The notes under the pieces were generated by a model, which was not told the DNA's origin, ran no database searches, and was given only the letters and a program-made list of their open reading frames with translations. Below, piece after piece: positions 1 through 13,700 of a stretch of DNA of 64,000 nt (the stretch's first letter is position 1; each line of letters starts with the position of its first letter). Source of the stretch: Quillaja saponaria (taxonomy: Eukaryota; Streptophyta; Magnoliopsida; Fabales; Quillajaceae); NCBI GenBank assembly GCA_029379385.1, contig CM055607.1, positions 6,758,001 through 6,822,000 of the forward strand, read 5' to 3'. The position numbers were made by a program, and so were the translations under genes.

Positions 1-1706
1 AGTTGGATTATTGTGACAACCCTTTCTTATAATTAGAATTCGGGCACAAGAGGGGGATATTGGAAAATAGAGTAACTCACAATTTAGGAATTATAAAATT
101 AGAGTCTATGTAAATATGTAATAATGATGCACGTATCAGATCATAGGTTCTAGAAGTGTGTGATAGTAAGGTGCATCTAATGTAATTAATGTTAAGAGTA
201 TCTTAGAGTCCTTAAGACATCAATAAGAGAGTCTTGAGCCATTGAGTTCTAACCAATAATGTAAAGGCTTCTACAGATCAAAGAATAGATTAAAATTCAT
301 ATTTTCATATTGAGTTTTGTCACAAGTTCTAAACCTTTATGTGACATTTACAAAAAGAGTAAATTACTCAAACTTCCCTTAGATTATATTGATATTAGAT
401 CGACATCCCCTTTATTTCTAAAACCTAAACAAGCTTTCCTGAAATTTGAAAATAAGCTACAATTTAACCTAAACTCTAAATAATTGAGAGGGAAAAATAA
501 AAAAAATCCTAAAATACTCTTAATTGTCTTATTATAAGAGATTCAAATGATTTTAGTTTTAACAAACTAATTTAATATTGTTTGACATTATTAAACTGAA
601 AATAAGAAAATAAAAAATTTGAACTAATATTTATTCCTAAAATTAATGAAAACTAGTATTTGCAAAATAATATAACTTTTTACAGAATATGAAGTTGTTC
701 TTGCCAAAACTAAATACATCATTATTTTCTCAATTTTTTTTATTTTTAGTTGTATTATTATTATTATATTAAGAATGATTATTTATTTTACAAGTTATTT
801 TAAGTTGAATAATATGTAGTTATTAACTTAATTGAAAATTTTTTAAATTATTATTGTCTCATAATAAGAATACTCGAGGTATTTTAGAGTTAGGAGGTTA
901 ATGTTGATTTTGAAAATAGAAGGAAGATCTATGTAATGTCACCAAAATACAAAGAATGTTAAGAGTAATTTACTCTTAAAAAAAATAAAATTAAAGAATC
1001 TCAATTTTCTAAGTAAATTACTCATCTAAACTAGACGATTTCTATGGGTTAGGCCATACATCTCCGTACACAAAGATCTCCATACAAACCATCACACACC
1101 ACACTCACGATTTCTACACAGATATTAGATTACTTCCACTGTTCTAAATTTTCCACAGAAGGCCTATACATGACAAGCCCAATGAGCTTGAGCGTGCTAG
1201 AGTATGTTACAGATTAATTCCTTAAAAGAAACCTAGTAGGAATACATTGCAAAAATAGCAAATAATCTTGTGCAAGCAGAGATTCACCTAAAACAATGAT
1301 GCATGCAATCCAAAATGTGAAAAAAAATGGCCAAACATGAGATGAGTAGAGCATATTAAAACAATTTGGGCTTGCTTCATACGAAACACGACTCCAATTA
1401 TGTCTGAGCAATACTCAAATACGCACAAAAGCAAATGTACGCACTTACACACTGATCAAGAAGAGCACACAATGGATTTAGGTTTATTGTCCATTACTGT
1501 AAAAAGTACAAACAATCAACTAAAACATATAGAAAATCAAAAGACTAGTCAATGTATGCCAAAGAAAATAATAGAGAAGCCTAAAGATGAATGAACGTGC
1601 TACAAACGATGGTTCAAGATGATGCGTCAAAAGAATGGTCCATATTAGAAAACTCACAAGGATAACTTTGATGTTTGACAAACACCCTTCAACAAAATCA
1701 TGTCCC
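1..1706. other. AT-rich spacer downstream of the TEX10/Ipi1 gene
   Basis: I see no convincing coding exon, RNA gene or recognisable mobile element here. The part next to position 1707 should contain the 3' untranslated region of the minus-strand gene that ends there. The rest is AT-rich with short A and T runs. Small open frames near 1214-1594 have no recognisable protein features. Confidence 0.5.
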
Positions 1707-4700
1707 TTAGGATACTGGCATCATTAGAAGTTTCAATCGATCAACTGCACATTTTATCTTGTGCCTTTCTTCAATTCTCAAACTGGTTTCCTCTGAAGAC
1801 TGCATACAGAACAAAGGAAATGAACTAATTACCATGCATGTTGAAGGTAAACATATAACAACTTCCAATCAAGTAGTGCAAAAAATTATAATATCTTAAT
1901 GAATTGAAAGCACCAGAAAAAGGAATTTTTACGTATTCAAAATATTGCCATATGAGAACCAACTAACAATGGGACAAGGAAATGCTTTTGTTGCCAACCA
2001 AACTGGATGGGAAAGTACAAGGAGTAGAGCCATATATCAATATAGGGTCTGATCTCGTCTTCTCATTTGATCATTTCCGGTGAAACCTAGGCTGGATGTG
2101 AAGTTACACTGTCCAGCCCTAGAGTTGGCCATGTTATCAGGCCACCAGACATTAACCATTACCATTTTATTTATTATTTTCCTTTTTCTTTATTTATTAT
2201 AAACAAAAGTTGTCAAACATTGCTGTTGTTGTCACACTTAACTTGAACCAGAGATCTCTAAGTAAAAAATAAGTTAAAATTGAGCCAAGACATCATTATA
2301 GCATAATCTTGTTCTTGAATTTATTATATTTTGATTTATTGCTCAAAAGTATATCCCATATAATATAATTTAGAAAAATTTAACACAATTCATGGCTTTA
2401 TCTTATACACTTGTAATTACTTTTCAAACAATTAAAGGTCATGGATACTTGTAGTAATCAATAAAAAATTGAAATGACTAGATATACTATGGCAAAGAAT
2501 TTGATATAACTCGTTTACAATCAGATGTAAGCTAATATGTTAGAGAAGATATGATTCAGTAGTTATTTCAAAGTCTTGAACATGTACATGTAAATATTTA
2601 ACATTCATTTGAGAACTTCTAAAATTCTATTTTATTAACATACGTAAACTATTTGTTACATATAAATATTAAAGAAAACATCTGTCAAATAATTAATGGG
2701 AGATAGATGACCTTTAACCCAGTCAGTTTCAGTGTCAATTAACAGTCAGGAACTTAAAACAGCACTCTTAATATATGTTCACACCATTTGGCAATGAGAC
2801 GAATGTCCTGAATGCCACAAGCTTCCAAATATATGCCACAACTATTAGTATTTTTTTTCTTTCTTTCTTGTACATAGTAAAAAAGAAAGAAATTGATGCT
2901 TGCTTAATGGTGGCTATTGGCATATGAGTTTGGAAAGAAAAAATATACACACGTGCAAATCACGTCTGATTTCAGTGCGTACGTGTTCAACTTGACATAT
3001 GCAGCTGGGCCATTTTCCTATCAGCTAAAGCTTTTGGGTTTATTTGTAATCCAACAAGGCAGCGGAGCAAGGTTGCTTAAAAGCTCAGTGCCAAAGGTTT
3101 AAGTTCAGATAACCCCTTTTCAATTACTTTTCAATTACTTTTCAAAAGTATGCCTGTTTTTGTTTTCTGTTATGTTTCGTTCAGTCTTGTGGTCTATCTG
3201 CAAGTGCATGTAAGGGGGAGTGCTGGTGTTTTAAGCACAAAACATACAGTTGGACTTCTTTACTATCAGCATAAGCTTTCATAATAACTGGAAATCCAAC
3301 AAGAGAACAATAAAGCATTTGTGATGTCTTACCTGCAGAGAGCAGAAACTTTGTATAATATGATTGATATCTGTCTTGAATAAAGGCAAAATTTGTTGCA
3401 ATTTAACATCTTTATGTATAAACAGAAGAACAGAGCTGACAGCATCCACCCAACTCGGGCAGTCCGCTATGTACCGCGTCCAATTATGAGAAATCGGCAA
3501 CAAACTACTTCCATTAATGCATGATCCCATCTTTTTCAAGACAAGACTCAAAAGTTTGTGACAATGATCAAACAAGAATAAGCAAGGAAGGAGATAATAA
3601 CGCAGTGTATGTAAACGACTGGGGAGAGTGGGCCCAACATCATCATCTTCTGGAATACACTGCGGAAAGTTTATATACTTCAGCAAAAGTTTAGACATAA
3701 TAATGAAATACTCAGCAAAATTAAGTTTTTATAATTTTAAAGGGTATTATGCAGAGATGATAAAAAGATAACTTTGAACATTAGCTTCTCAGTTTTTAGT
3801 ACCAGAAGAGCTGCTTACTAACACATAAATGTCTCTAAAATGCATCCCCTCTTTTCACAAGCCCCCTCCCAAATAAAATAAAGAAAAAGAGCATGGAAAG
3901 GAGTCAAGTTTGCATTTGTCAAATTAACTTTTAACTTCGATAGAGAGATTCTATATTTGGGACCCATCTGACATGAACTTTAGTTGGTAGTAAACTCCTA
4001 AAACCAGAAAGCTTCAAAGGGGGCACTGACTATAAACAATCTTTTACATAACTGGCAAGTCTGAAAATTTTCCCCGAATGTTATTGGCAGAGAATCGTAA
4101 AACCATCAGTGGATAAGTTAAAATGAATTCAATGTCGATGATTTGTTTGGAGGCATTACCCACCAAAGAGGTTCTATGAAGGAATGGTGTATCTATAGCC
4201 AATTGGCATTATAAACTTATTTGCACATGCTTTTCATAATAGAAGAGCATTTAATTCGAAAAATCCTGCATCGAAATCAATGGATGGTAAACACATGTTC
4301 AATTATGGTCAAATCAGAGAAGTAAACCCTACTGCCAGTAATGACCCCTATATACACAGCTCTTGTGTATCTATCTTCACTATAAATAGATGGGAGGCCT
4401 TGCTAAGGTCTTGCCAGCCTCAGCTATTTTAAGAAGTTCCTATTTTCTGTGGTGTAATGTCCTGGAGGTTATGGTCAAATGTCAACACATATTCTTTTTA
4501 ATTGGTCCTCAGGTTAACATTTACAGGAGCTTTTGAATGTACCAACTCAACAATAAATTTCTCCTGACCTTGCATGGAAATTCACCTATAAATAACATCG
4601 AAGACATTTTCATAACTGTGCCATTTATCAAATTTCTAGCCATTTCGAACTAGATATGATGTCAAGTTATATTTCACAATAGTTATCTTTTCAAAGAATT

Positions 4701-7700
4701 TCTGCTCCAATTTTTAGTATATATGAATACCTTCAATGAGTATTAAGGTATGATTTGTAGAAAATTTCTCTAAAAATTTCTCCTGAATTGGCTTTTGGCT
4801 TGCAAAGCTTTTTCTTAGGGAGAGTGGTTTGTGCATGCTTAATGACCAATTGAGGCAAGCACCAGCAAGGTTGGTGAGTTCTGTGTTGGTTGTAACTCAA
4901 TGCAAAGTATTGCCACTACATTCTCAAAAAATAATAAAAACGTAGATGTGAATTGGAAACCCATGTTGTGTCAAAAGTAGGATTGTGTACCATGGACTTT
5001 TAAATACAGGCAACGGTGCATGTGCTCCCTTGTCCCTTCTCCATCCCTCTCTATCTCCACCCATTTCGATAGATTATTATTCACTAACATCAAATGGTCT
5101 CAGATTTCTTTGTTTTCTAAGCTTCTTACAGCATCAATCCCCTCCTCATCCCTATAAAGGAAACCACACCATCTTCTTAACAGGGCAATGTTTCTAGACG
5201 ATCACCTACCATTTTCTTTGATGTATAATGTCTCATACTATCTTCCTTTTTCTTTTTTTTTTCTTTTTTGCAAAAAACTATCCAACACTATTTAACTGAA
5301 ATAACAGTTGCATAAGATGAAATATTCAACAAATGCTACAGATATAATGATGACAAAAAGGCCATTGGAGATGTTGATAAAATAGAAGGAGAAAGTGGTT
5401 GTAGCTTAATTGATATAAAACTACACCCATAACCTCTGTATATTAGAACAATAACACAAGACTACCAAACCTAAACAATGTGAGACTACAAACACTAATA
5501 TATACTCTAACAAGATAAATTAATTATTTGAAAGTTATATAGTCGTTGACATAGTCAAAGACAAAGTACTTATGATTATTTTTTAGGTCGAAATTATAAC
5601 ATGTTACTTAACAAAAGCAAAATAAGACACTTCTAATATCTCAGAATGTGTTTTAAAACACTCCCTAATATCTATAAAGTGTAAGATACAATTTTTAATT
5701 AAATTTGTTACATTTCTATTAAAAAAAATAAAACTAGATATATATTTATTCAACCTCTAATTTAAACCACAATTGAACCTCAAATGGTTGCCCTCTCCTT
5801 TACAAGTTCAATGACCATTTTACAAAATATGTCAACAAGCAGATATATAATGACTTGCAAAATCACTCATAATATATGAGTGATCAAGAATCACATCCAG
5901 CATATCATCCATGAAAATAAACGCATAATCAAAGTATACCGATCATAAGTAAAGAAGATTAAAGAAAGGTTGAAGAATGTTATTTGTAGATTTTAGACAG
6001 ATACTCACATGCACGACATCAATCATATATCCTAAAAGAAAATTGCTCAGACTGACAACACTCTGATCAGAAAGCCTCGTAGGTTTGGAGTCCAGCACAA
6101 TGAGAGTTCTAAGCAGAGAACAACTGTTATCTAGGGGTGGCTTTAGCAACTGTAAGACAAAAATGCCAGTATGAGGGCTCATGTTTGTAATAACTTTATC
6201 AGCAACTGAAAGTATCCAAATGAAATTGAAAATCTCATAGATGAAAATTAGAAGGAAAAAATAAATAAATAAACTAATGCAATGCAAAGTTCTAGCAAAA
6301 AAGTTGGAACACACTGTAAAAGGGGGGAAATATGCATTTATATCTGGAATCATTGGAGTCAACTTACTATCTGGTCAAGTATTACTTTCTCTATCATCTG
6401 AAATACAATAGAAGTATCACCCATCTGTACTAGGCATGAGCACAGAACTCCAGTGATTGACTTAAAAGTTCCATGATTTGAGTCACTCTCCTGACTAGGA
6501 TATATATTTTCTGCAAAGAGAAAGTTCACTGTCAATCTGAAGTGTTATACAAGAAAAGAAGGCATCCAAGACAATAATTAAGTACCAGAGACTAGAAAAA
6601 GGTTGTATTATTAAAATAATAACTGAAATCAGCAAAAAACAATTATTTTGGATGCCTAAACTTCAGCATGCCACTGGAAGAAAGATTTGCCTTTTTTTTT
6701 TTTTTGTCGCCTATGATAGTAGGACCAGTAGGTCAAAAATGAGCAAGAGCTGAAGCATTACCTTCTGATGGAGATTGAAGAAGCAATGATTTCAATGTTA
6801 ATTGTAATGTACAATATTAGACAGTAGGTTAAGCTTAGTCACTATTTTTTTTTTTTTACAAGTAATGATTTTATAAAGAGAAAAAAGGGCAATATCTTCA
6901 TACACAAGGCCTATACAAACACACCCTACCAAGGGCGAATAAAGAAAAGAAAACAGAACTACAAAATACAATTCAAACGATCTAAAAATCTCCTAAGACC
7001 CAAAGGATGGAATACATCCATTGGAATCAAATCTATAAAGGAGTCATCTGAACTTTTTCCAACGACACCTTCTTGTTATTGAAGATGCAATTGTTTCTCT
7101 CAAGCCAAATCACCCACATCAAATAAAGAGGAGCAGCCTGCCAAGCTAGCCTACTACTTCTTTTACCTCCTCTTGTTTTCCAGCAAAACAAAAGATAAAT
7201 AATGGTACTGGACATCACCCAAACAACACCAAGAGCCCAAACACCAATTTTGGTTTATGCCTAAGTCTGGCGTCTATGGAACCCTAAGTGTGATGGTTGA
7301 TTATTTCTCTTCTTCTTATTTCATCCCCTATCCAATTTCTGAAACTTCAGACCCGATAACATTGATAGCACCATAAAGTAGGCCTACTGCCCTACTTCAC
7401 CATCTCCTAACCTTCCTCAAAACCACCAAAACCCTAAACCCAATTTCAGGTATTATTTACACTTCACAGCTCTGGAACAAAACTTATTTTAAATGCTTTT
7501 ATGCTGCCTTTATTTCCATAACAACCTAACCTAATCTTACCCTAAACCTACAAATTTCATCCATCTCATACGTCCAAACCCTAACCTACTTGCTGACACC
7601 AAATTCCCCACAACCAAACAGCCCCAAAGATCTGATCTCTGATTACCCTAAGCTGCCCTACATCACCATATCAGTCACATTGATTCAAAACCAGTATGAT

Positions 7701-10700
7701 AAGGGAAACAAATTGGTAATTAAATAAATTAACAAAGAACTATTATCCTCTTACTGGTGGTTTAGCAAGCATAGGGAACAAGTCATACATATGATTTTGT
7801 TATCTAGTGACTACCAATAAATGTAATATACAAGCAACGCTGAGTAGGAGAACCAAATCATGAAAAGAAATATTGTTTGGAAACATAAAAAGAAACTTGG
7901 CAAAGGAAGTCCACATAAGCTACCAGGGAAAACTTTGAAACGTGAGAGCAAAGTGATGAAGAAACTCAGGTGGTCTGCAATATTGATATGCCCGTCTCTA
8001 TAGGCCGAATGCAGGACCTCTACAATCCGAAATAGTAGATTGGGATCTAGATCAGGATCTGCAATAAATAGAAAAGGAAAATAAAAGAAAATAAGCTTTA
8101 TACAGAATTATAATAACCTCACGTACCATTCAAGTTTGTAGGTATCTGTCAGTACTTTAATTGTAATCCCCAATCATAGTACAAAAGAGAAATAAAGTGA
8201 GAAACAAATTTGGAACATAACCATTCCTAGTGTATCATTAACTTACGAAACAATGTAAACAAATCTCTATATCAAGCTTTCCTTGTAGGAATCTCTAAAT
8301 CAAAAAATTTGCATCAATTTTTTCAAGTTACATAAAAATTGCTACTTATACCTGTCAATTTTCAAAGTAATATATTGAATTTCAAATAATTCAAATCACA
8401 TTCTTAACTTCTATATTGAAGAGTCCTAGTTTCCAAGTCTAATGCCAGCCAGAAAGAGAACTACTTTGGAACATATTATACACCAATCCACACAAATATA
8501 ATAATTGAAACTAAACAAGGAAAGGATAAATTTATTAATTACTTTAAAGAATAGACACAAGTGAACACTATTTGTGGAAGCTCTGAGAAGAGAAGTGACT
8601 CAGTGCAGGTGGATGGGGTTCGGCTCTGTTAACAAGAAACTGAGACCAAGTAACCTCTCCAAACAAGAAACTGACCCTTGGATCAACACGAATGAAGGGA
8701 AATGATTCATATAGCCAACCCCAACTAGTTTGGGATTTAAGGCTTAGTTGTCTTGAGTAGAGTCAAGTATGTAACGTTTTGTATACAAGATTCAATTGAG
8801 AGAGAGAGGAACAAGATGTTTCTTGTTCTGCAACTTGGTTGGGAAGGAGGCATAAGAGATGGAGAAAGAGAGAGACTTGGAGTTGGGGAGAGTTGGTGCA
8901 AGTAGAATGTTTTAGGAATTGAATTTAACTTATTACAAGATGTCTAAAATACCCTTACTTGTTGGAAAAGAAAGATGATTTTTGTCCAGTAAAAGTGTGG
9001 GCAATGCTAAAGTCCACACACTTGTGTGGAGGTTAGAGTAAGTAACAGACACACACATATACAATTATTAAGTAGAGAAAGAGACAAAGCAAAATACAAG
9101 ATCAAAATACTAGTTAGGGCATTGGGGGTAGTGTGTAGGTTATCAAAGGACATCAATGCAAAACTAAACCAATCTTCCACAATTCTTAAAATGTATTCCA
9201 CACAAAAACCAAATTTGGATTAGAAAAAACTCACCATATAGATCACACATGCTAAATTTCGTACCAATAGTCATCTCATAATAATATTTAAAATCTACAT
9301 TTTATACAATTTTCAAATACAATAAACTATCATTCGTTATATACCATAATTTGCAATTTTCAACTTATATCATATTTTCTGTGCATTGCTACAACACATT
9401 CTTACGGTCCCAATTATAGGTTATGTGGAAATTCCATCCTATGGATAGTTATTTGATGGTTTTGACTAGCAAATCTTACACCGGTTTCAACCAAAGAAAA
9501 ATGTCCTTCACCTTCCCTTTTTAGTATCTACAGATCATCTTACAAATGACACACGGTAAATCAAAATAAAGAAATAGATGACATCTATCCTCAGTCTCTG
9601 CATGTGATCGACAACATAAATGTAATTTGTATATGAATAGAGCCTAATTATGAATTTAACAAGTCAAGAAAAACATTTACTGTGCATATGATAACCAGTA
9701 AAAGTTCAATAAAGATAAGTTAAAACATATTGAAATTTTATCTGACAAAAATGCAGTACACACATAGGCAGCACGAAGCTATTGACTTTAACAAAGGCAA
9801 GTCCAGATATGAGAAATAGTAAACACAACAGAGGGAGAGTTCCTGAGATTCTCTTGGAAGTCTGATAAAAGGACCATAGCAAATATTTCCTGGAAGATGA
9901 AAAAAGAGTGATAAGAGGCAAAGGAATTGTAGTCCAGTTGGTGCTACTAATAAAAATTTCAATAGAGTTGATGTGTACCATCATCTAGACATTTGCAATA
10001 AAACTCTAGCAATGAGTATTGCATGTTATCATATTCCCTAACAATCAATGAGTTCGATGAAGCACATTGTCCGAGGCGAAGCTGAAGCCGCAACACAACC
10101 TAAAGAACATTCAACATAGGACAAGGAGTATGAATTGGATAAATAATTCTGCACCATATTTTGTCCAAATTTGAAATGTGCCAAGAGTTTAAAAATTAAA
10201 ATAAATAATTACCTCGGAATAGGATGGGTGCTTATTGCCTAGCATGATTAGCAACAAAGGCAACTCTCTTATCCAAGCAATCTGATGGTCTGATATATTC
10301 AGGTCACTTGGATCTAGACACAGCTTGTCATGTTTCTACAATTTGCACCAAAGTGAGAAAGGCATATATGATTTGTTCGAAGAGAGGCCGGAAGGGGGAG
10401 AGGGGGAGAATTTTAGTTGCTTTCATCAGTAAAGCCAAACTAGGAATTGTAAAAATAGTTCAAGAAAGTGTTTGCAATAAGTGCAGCCAAGCTTACAGGA
10501 ATCATCATGTCTTCGATTGTAGAAAGGCAGGCCAGTTTGAATAAGGACTCTGGACTGCTCTCCTTAAATGATTTAGTAAATGCCTGCAACCAAAGTGTTT
10601 TCTAATTATCTACAAGATCACTAGTTTCATGTTTCTATAGAGACACATAAACCTCTATGTCAAAGTACCATATATACAATATCAAAAACCCAGTGTGACC

Positions 10701-13700
10701 AGAAAACTCTATAATTAGATTCCCTGAATCATGACTCATGAGTCCAACCTGAAGAAGACGATATTTCCAATCGCTTGCCACGTGTGAAACAAGTCTGGGA
10801 ATAAAAGGGAGGAGTGAAACTAAATGCTTTTCCCGGATGCCTTTACCAGACCGCATGACACTACAGTTCTATAAAGAAAAAACAAATTCTGGTCAAATTT
10901 AGAAGAAAAACTAAAGTGACTAAATATTTTTATGATATAAAAGAAAAAAAAACAGCTTGATGCTTGTACAAACCTTTCCAACCAGTGCATTTTCAATAAA
11001 TTCAAGATATTTCTCTAACAAGTCAGGAGGAGGGCAGATCCATTCACTTAATTGAAAAAATATTTCTGCAATAACAATGTTCAAGACAAAATATCTATCA
11101 TCACCCTGTCATACAGAAATTGGAGAAGTCAGTAGAATTTAAATACCCAACAAGGGCATGCACACTTGCCGAAAAAGTAACAACCAAAACGCAGATAATA
11201 AATTTGAAGAGACAAAGTTAATAGAGCATTTGATGCAAATTTTAGGTTATAAGATCCCAAATGAGGACAGGAAATCTACCACATAAACATCCAATTTAGA
11301 AAAGGATAGTTGTCAACAAGGTGCAATGGCTGAGATTATACATCCTATTGTGTAGGTCCAAATACTGGGTTAAAAAATAGGACCCAAGTAATAAATGAAA
11401 AAGCAACAATGACATGACAATATACGTTATTCGAGAGGACTATTCTTTCTTTGTTCTGTCTCTCACTTTCTCTAAGGCCCATTTGATTTGTCCTATATGT
11501 TCAACATTAAGCCAAGTGCACAGGTCAACTTCCACACTAATTTACAAATTCTACTTAAAATGCGGAGAACCGAAGACCCTCCTTAGACATGAAAACAATT
11601 TTCACTTTCTATCACCAAATGGTTAGGTAGAAGACAACTTATGTATGCCCTTATATGGTTTAGTCTATGGTATTTAGTAAAAAAATTGGAAAGCAGTGTT
11701 TTCCAAATAGTAGACAAACAAGACTGAGGTGTTTCCCAATATCCATCGTATCCCAATGCTTACTTTCCAACTTTTGATTAGAAATATGACATTTGAACAT
11801 AAAGTTATGCATAAAACAAAAAAGAGGATAATTTTCCACAACTAAATAGAGGCAACGCTTTTCTTGGATCTAGAGGACATAGCCCATGTAATTGGTTGAC
11901 TAGGCAAGTCCACTAATTGCAACCACTGGGCAGCAAACTTGCATGAGTATTGGCTCTTTCATTGCCTTGCAATTGGTCTTGCTCAACCAGGGGATGAAAC
12001 GGACATATTTTCCAGGACAAAAGATGTCATGCTCAGATCTCAAATTTGAGTCTCTGATGTGAAGCACAAAAATCCAAAAGATCTAAGAAATGTAGGTCAT
12101 TCGCATAGGACCTTCTGTCAACAAGTTGTTGTCGTAGAACAACCTATGAGATATGATAAGATCATCATAAGGATTAAAAAAAGAAGGTAAGATCATTTAA
12201 TGATGAAGTGAACATGTTTCCGCACTTGTTAATTCTAGTGGAATTTGGACACGTAGAAATACACTACAATATAGACAAGAAATATCTTCGCTGGAACCAA
12301 ACTGAAATAGTTGGCAATTTTACTACAAACTTTTAAGAAGTGTAATGTAACACAACATCAAATTTCACAAAAACATGAAGGATAAAATGGATTCTACATG
12401 GCACCTTCTGTCATATTCTATGGCTAACAAATATAAGTTCATTCAATACCCTGTTTCAGAGAGGCTCTTCTTCGACATTAGTATATATCTCAAACAAGTA
12501 GAGATGCAAACACAGCATGTTAAAAGTTTCCATTCTTGGATGGTAATTCATGAAGTGGGTCACTATTTTGATCTCATCTCAAGATATTAATTGATCCTGT
12601 GATGTTTCTTAGCACCTCCTATTTTGTCCAGTACACTTTCTTCTGCCTTCTACCCTCAACAGATTCAAGACCACTACCAGTTGGAAGCAGAGGACAAGGG
12701 GTAGTATTTCAAGCAATTTTGAAAATATGAGGATTAGTTAAAAGGAAGGAAAAATCTCTTGTTTAGAAATTGAACTTCCTTCAAGAAGTCTGAGTTGTAG
12801 AGAGTGTGATCTTTGTAAAAAGTATAGTAATATTGGAGAAAGATTAAAATAACTTGAATTTTGCTTGAGGGAAGAAGATAAATTTCGTTTCCAAACTGAA
12901 ACCTCCCTCATGAGAGCTAACAGGCAGAGGAACGGGCATATTCCAAGGTTCACAACTCTCACACTCCTCAGGAGCAAGCAGAAGTCCAGGGTTCTTTTTC
13001 TGGAATTATTGCAGATGAAACTTTTCACATACTCCCTCTGTCCCAAATTTAGTCCCACCTTTTTCAAATGAACAAATTTCAATCTAAGCAATAATTGCAA
13101 CACAAATATTCTTAACTTTCCAACTTTATTCTTATGTTCTAGTACAACTTTTCTGAATAAGTTCGAAATTTTTAACTTGTTTTTAATTTTTTATACGCAG
13201 AAGTACTTTTGGAAATATAATGTATAAAGGTTTGATTTTTAGAAACTTGATGGAGGTGGAAGGGATTAGAAGAGCCAGAGGAAGACACAGAATTACACGA
13301 GAAGTTCTTCAAAATGATATGATTGTTATGAACATCATGGAAAATGACATTATGGATTGATATGATTGGAGAAAAAAGATTTTTATAAATGATGGTTTGG
13401 CATTTAAGACTTAGCTGAATTGAGTTGAGTTGACACTTAGTCTTAGCTGAATTGAGTTAAGTTGACACTTAGTATTGTTTGGATAGAAGGAGTAGTATTT
13501 TGAGAGACATTATGTTGTTAACAAGCAACCTGAATAGTACAATTAACTTAGTCTCCAAGAATACAGAACTAATTTAGGAGTGAGTCCCAATCCCATGTTT
13601 GCCACATAGAGTTAGTTATCTAGGGAAGCAAAGTGGATTGGCCACATAATATAGGGTGCCTACAAGTGAGGCCAACCCAAGGGGGCCTCTAATAGCAGAG

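Noticed and set aside
10308..10544. Plus-strand 78-aa frame
   Set aside because: Antisense to two TEX10 exons (10583-10497 and 10323-10213) and the intron between them.
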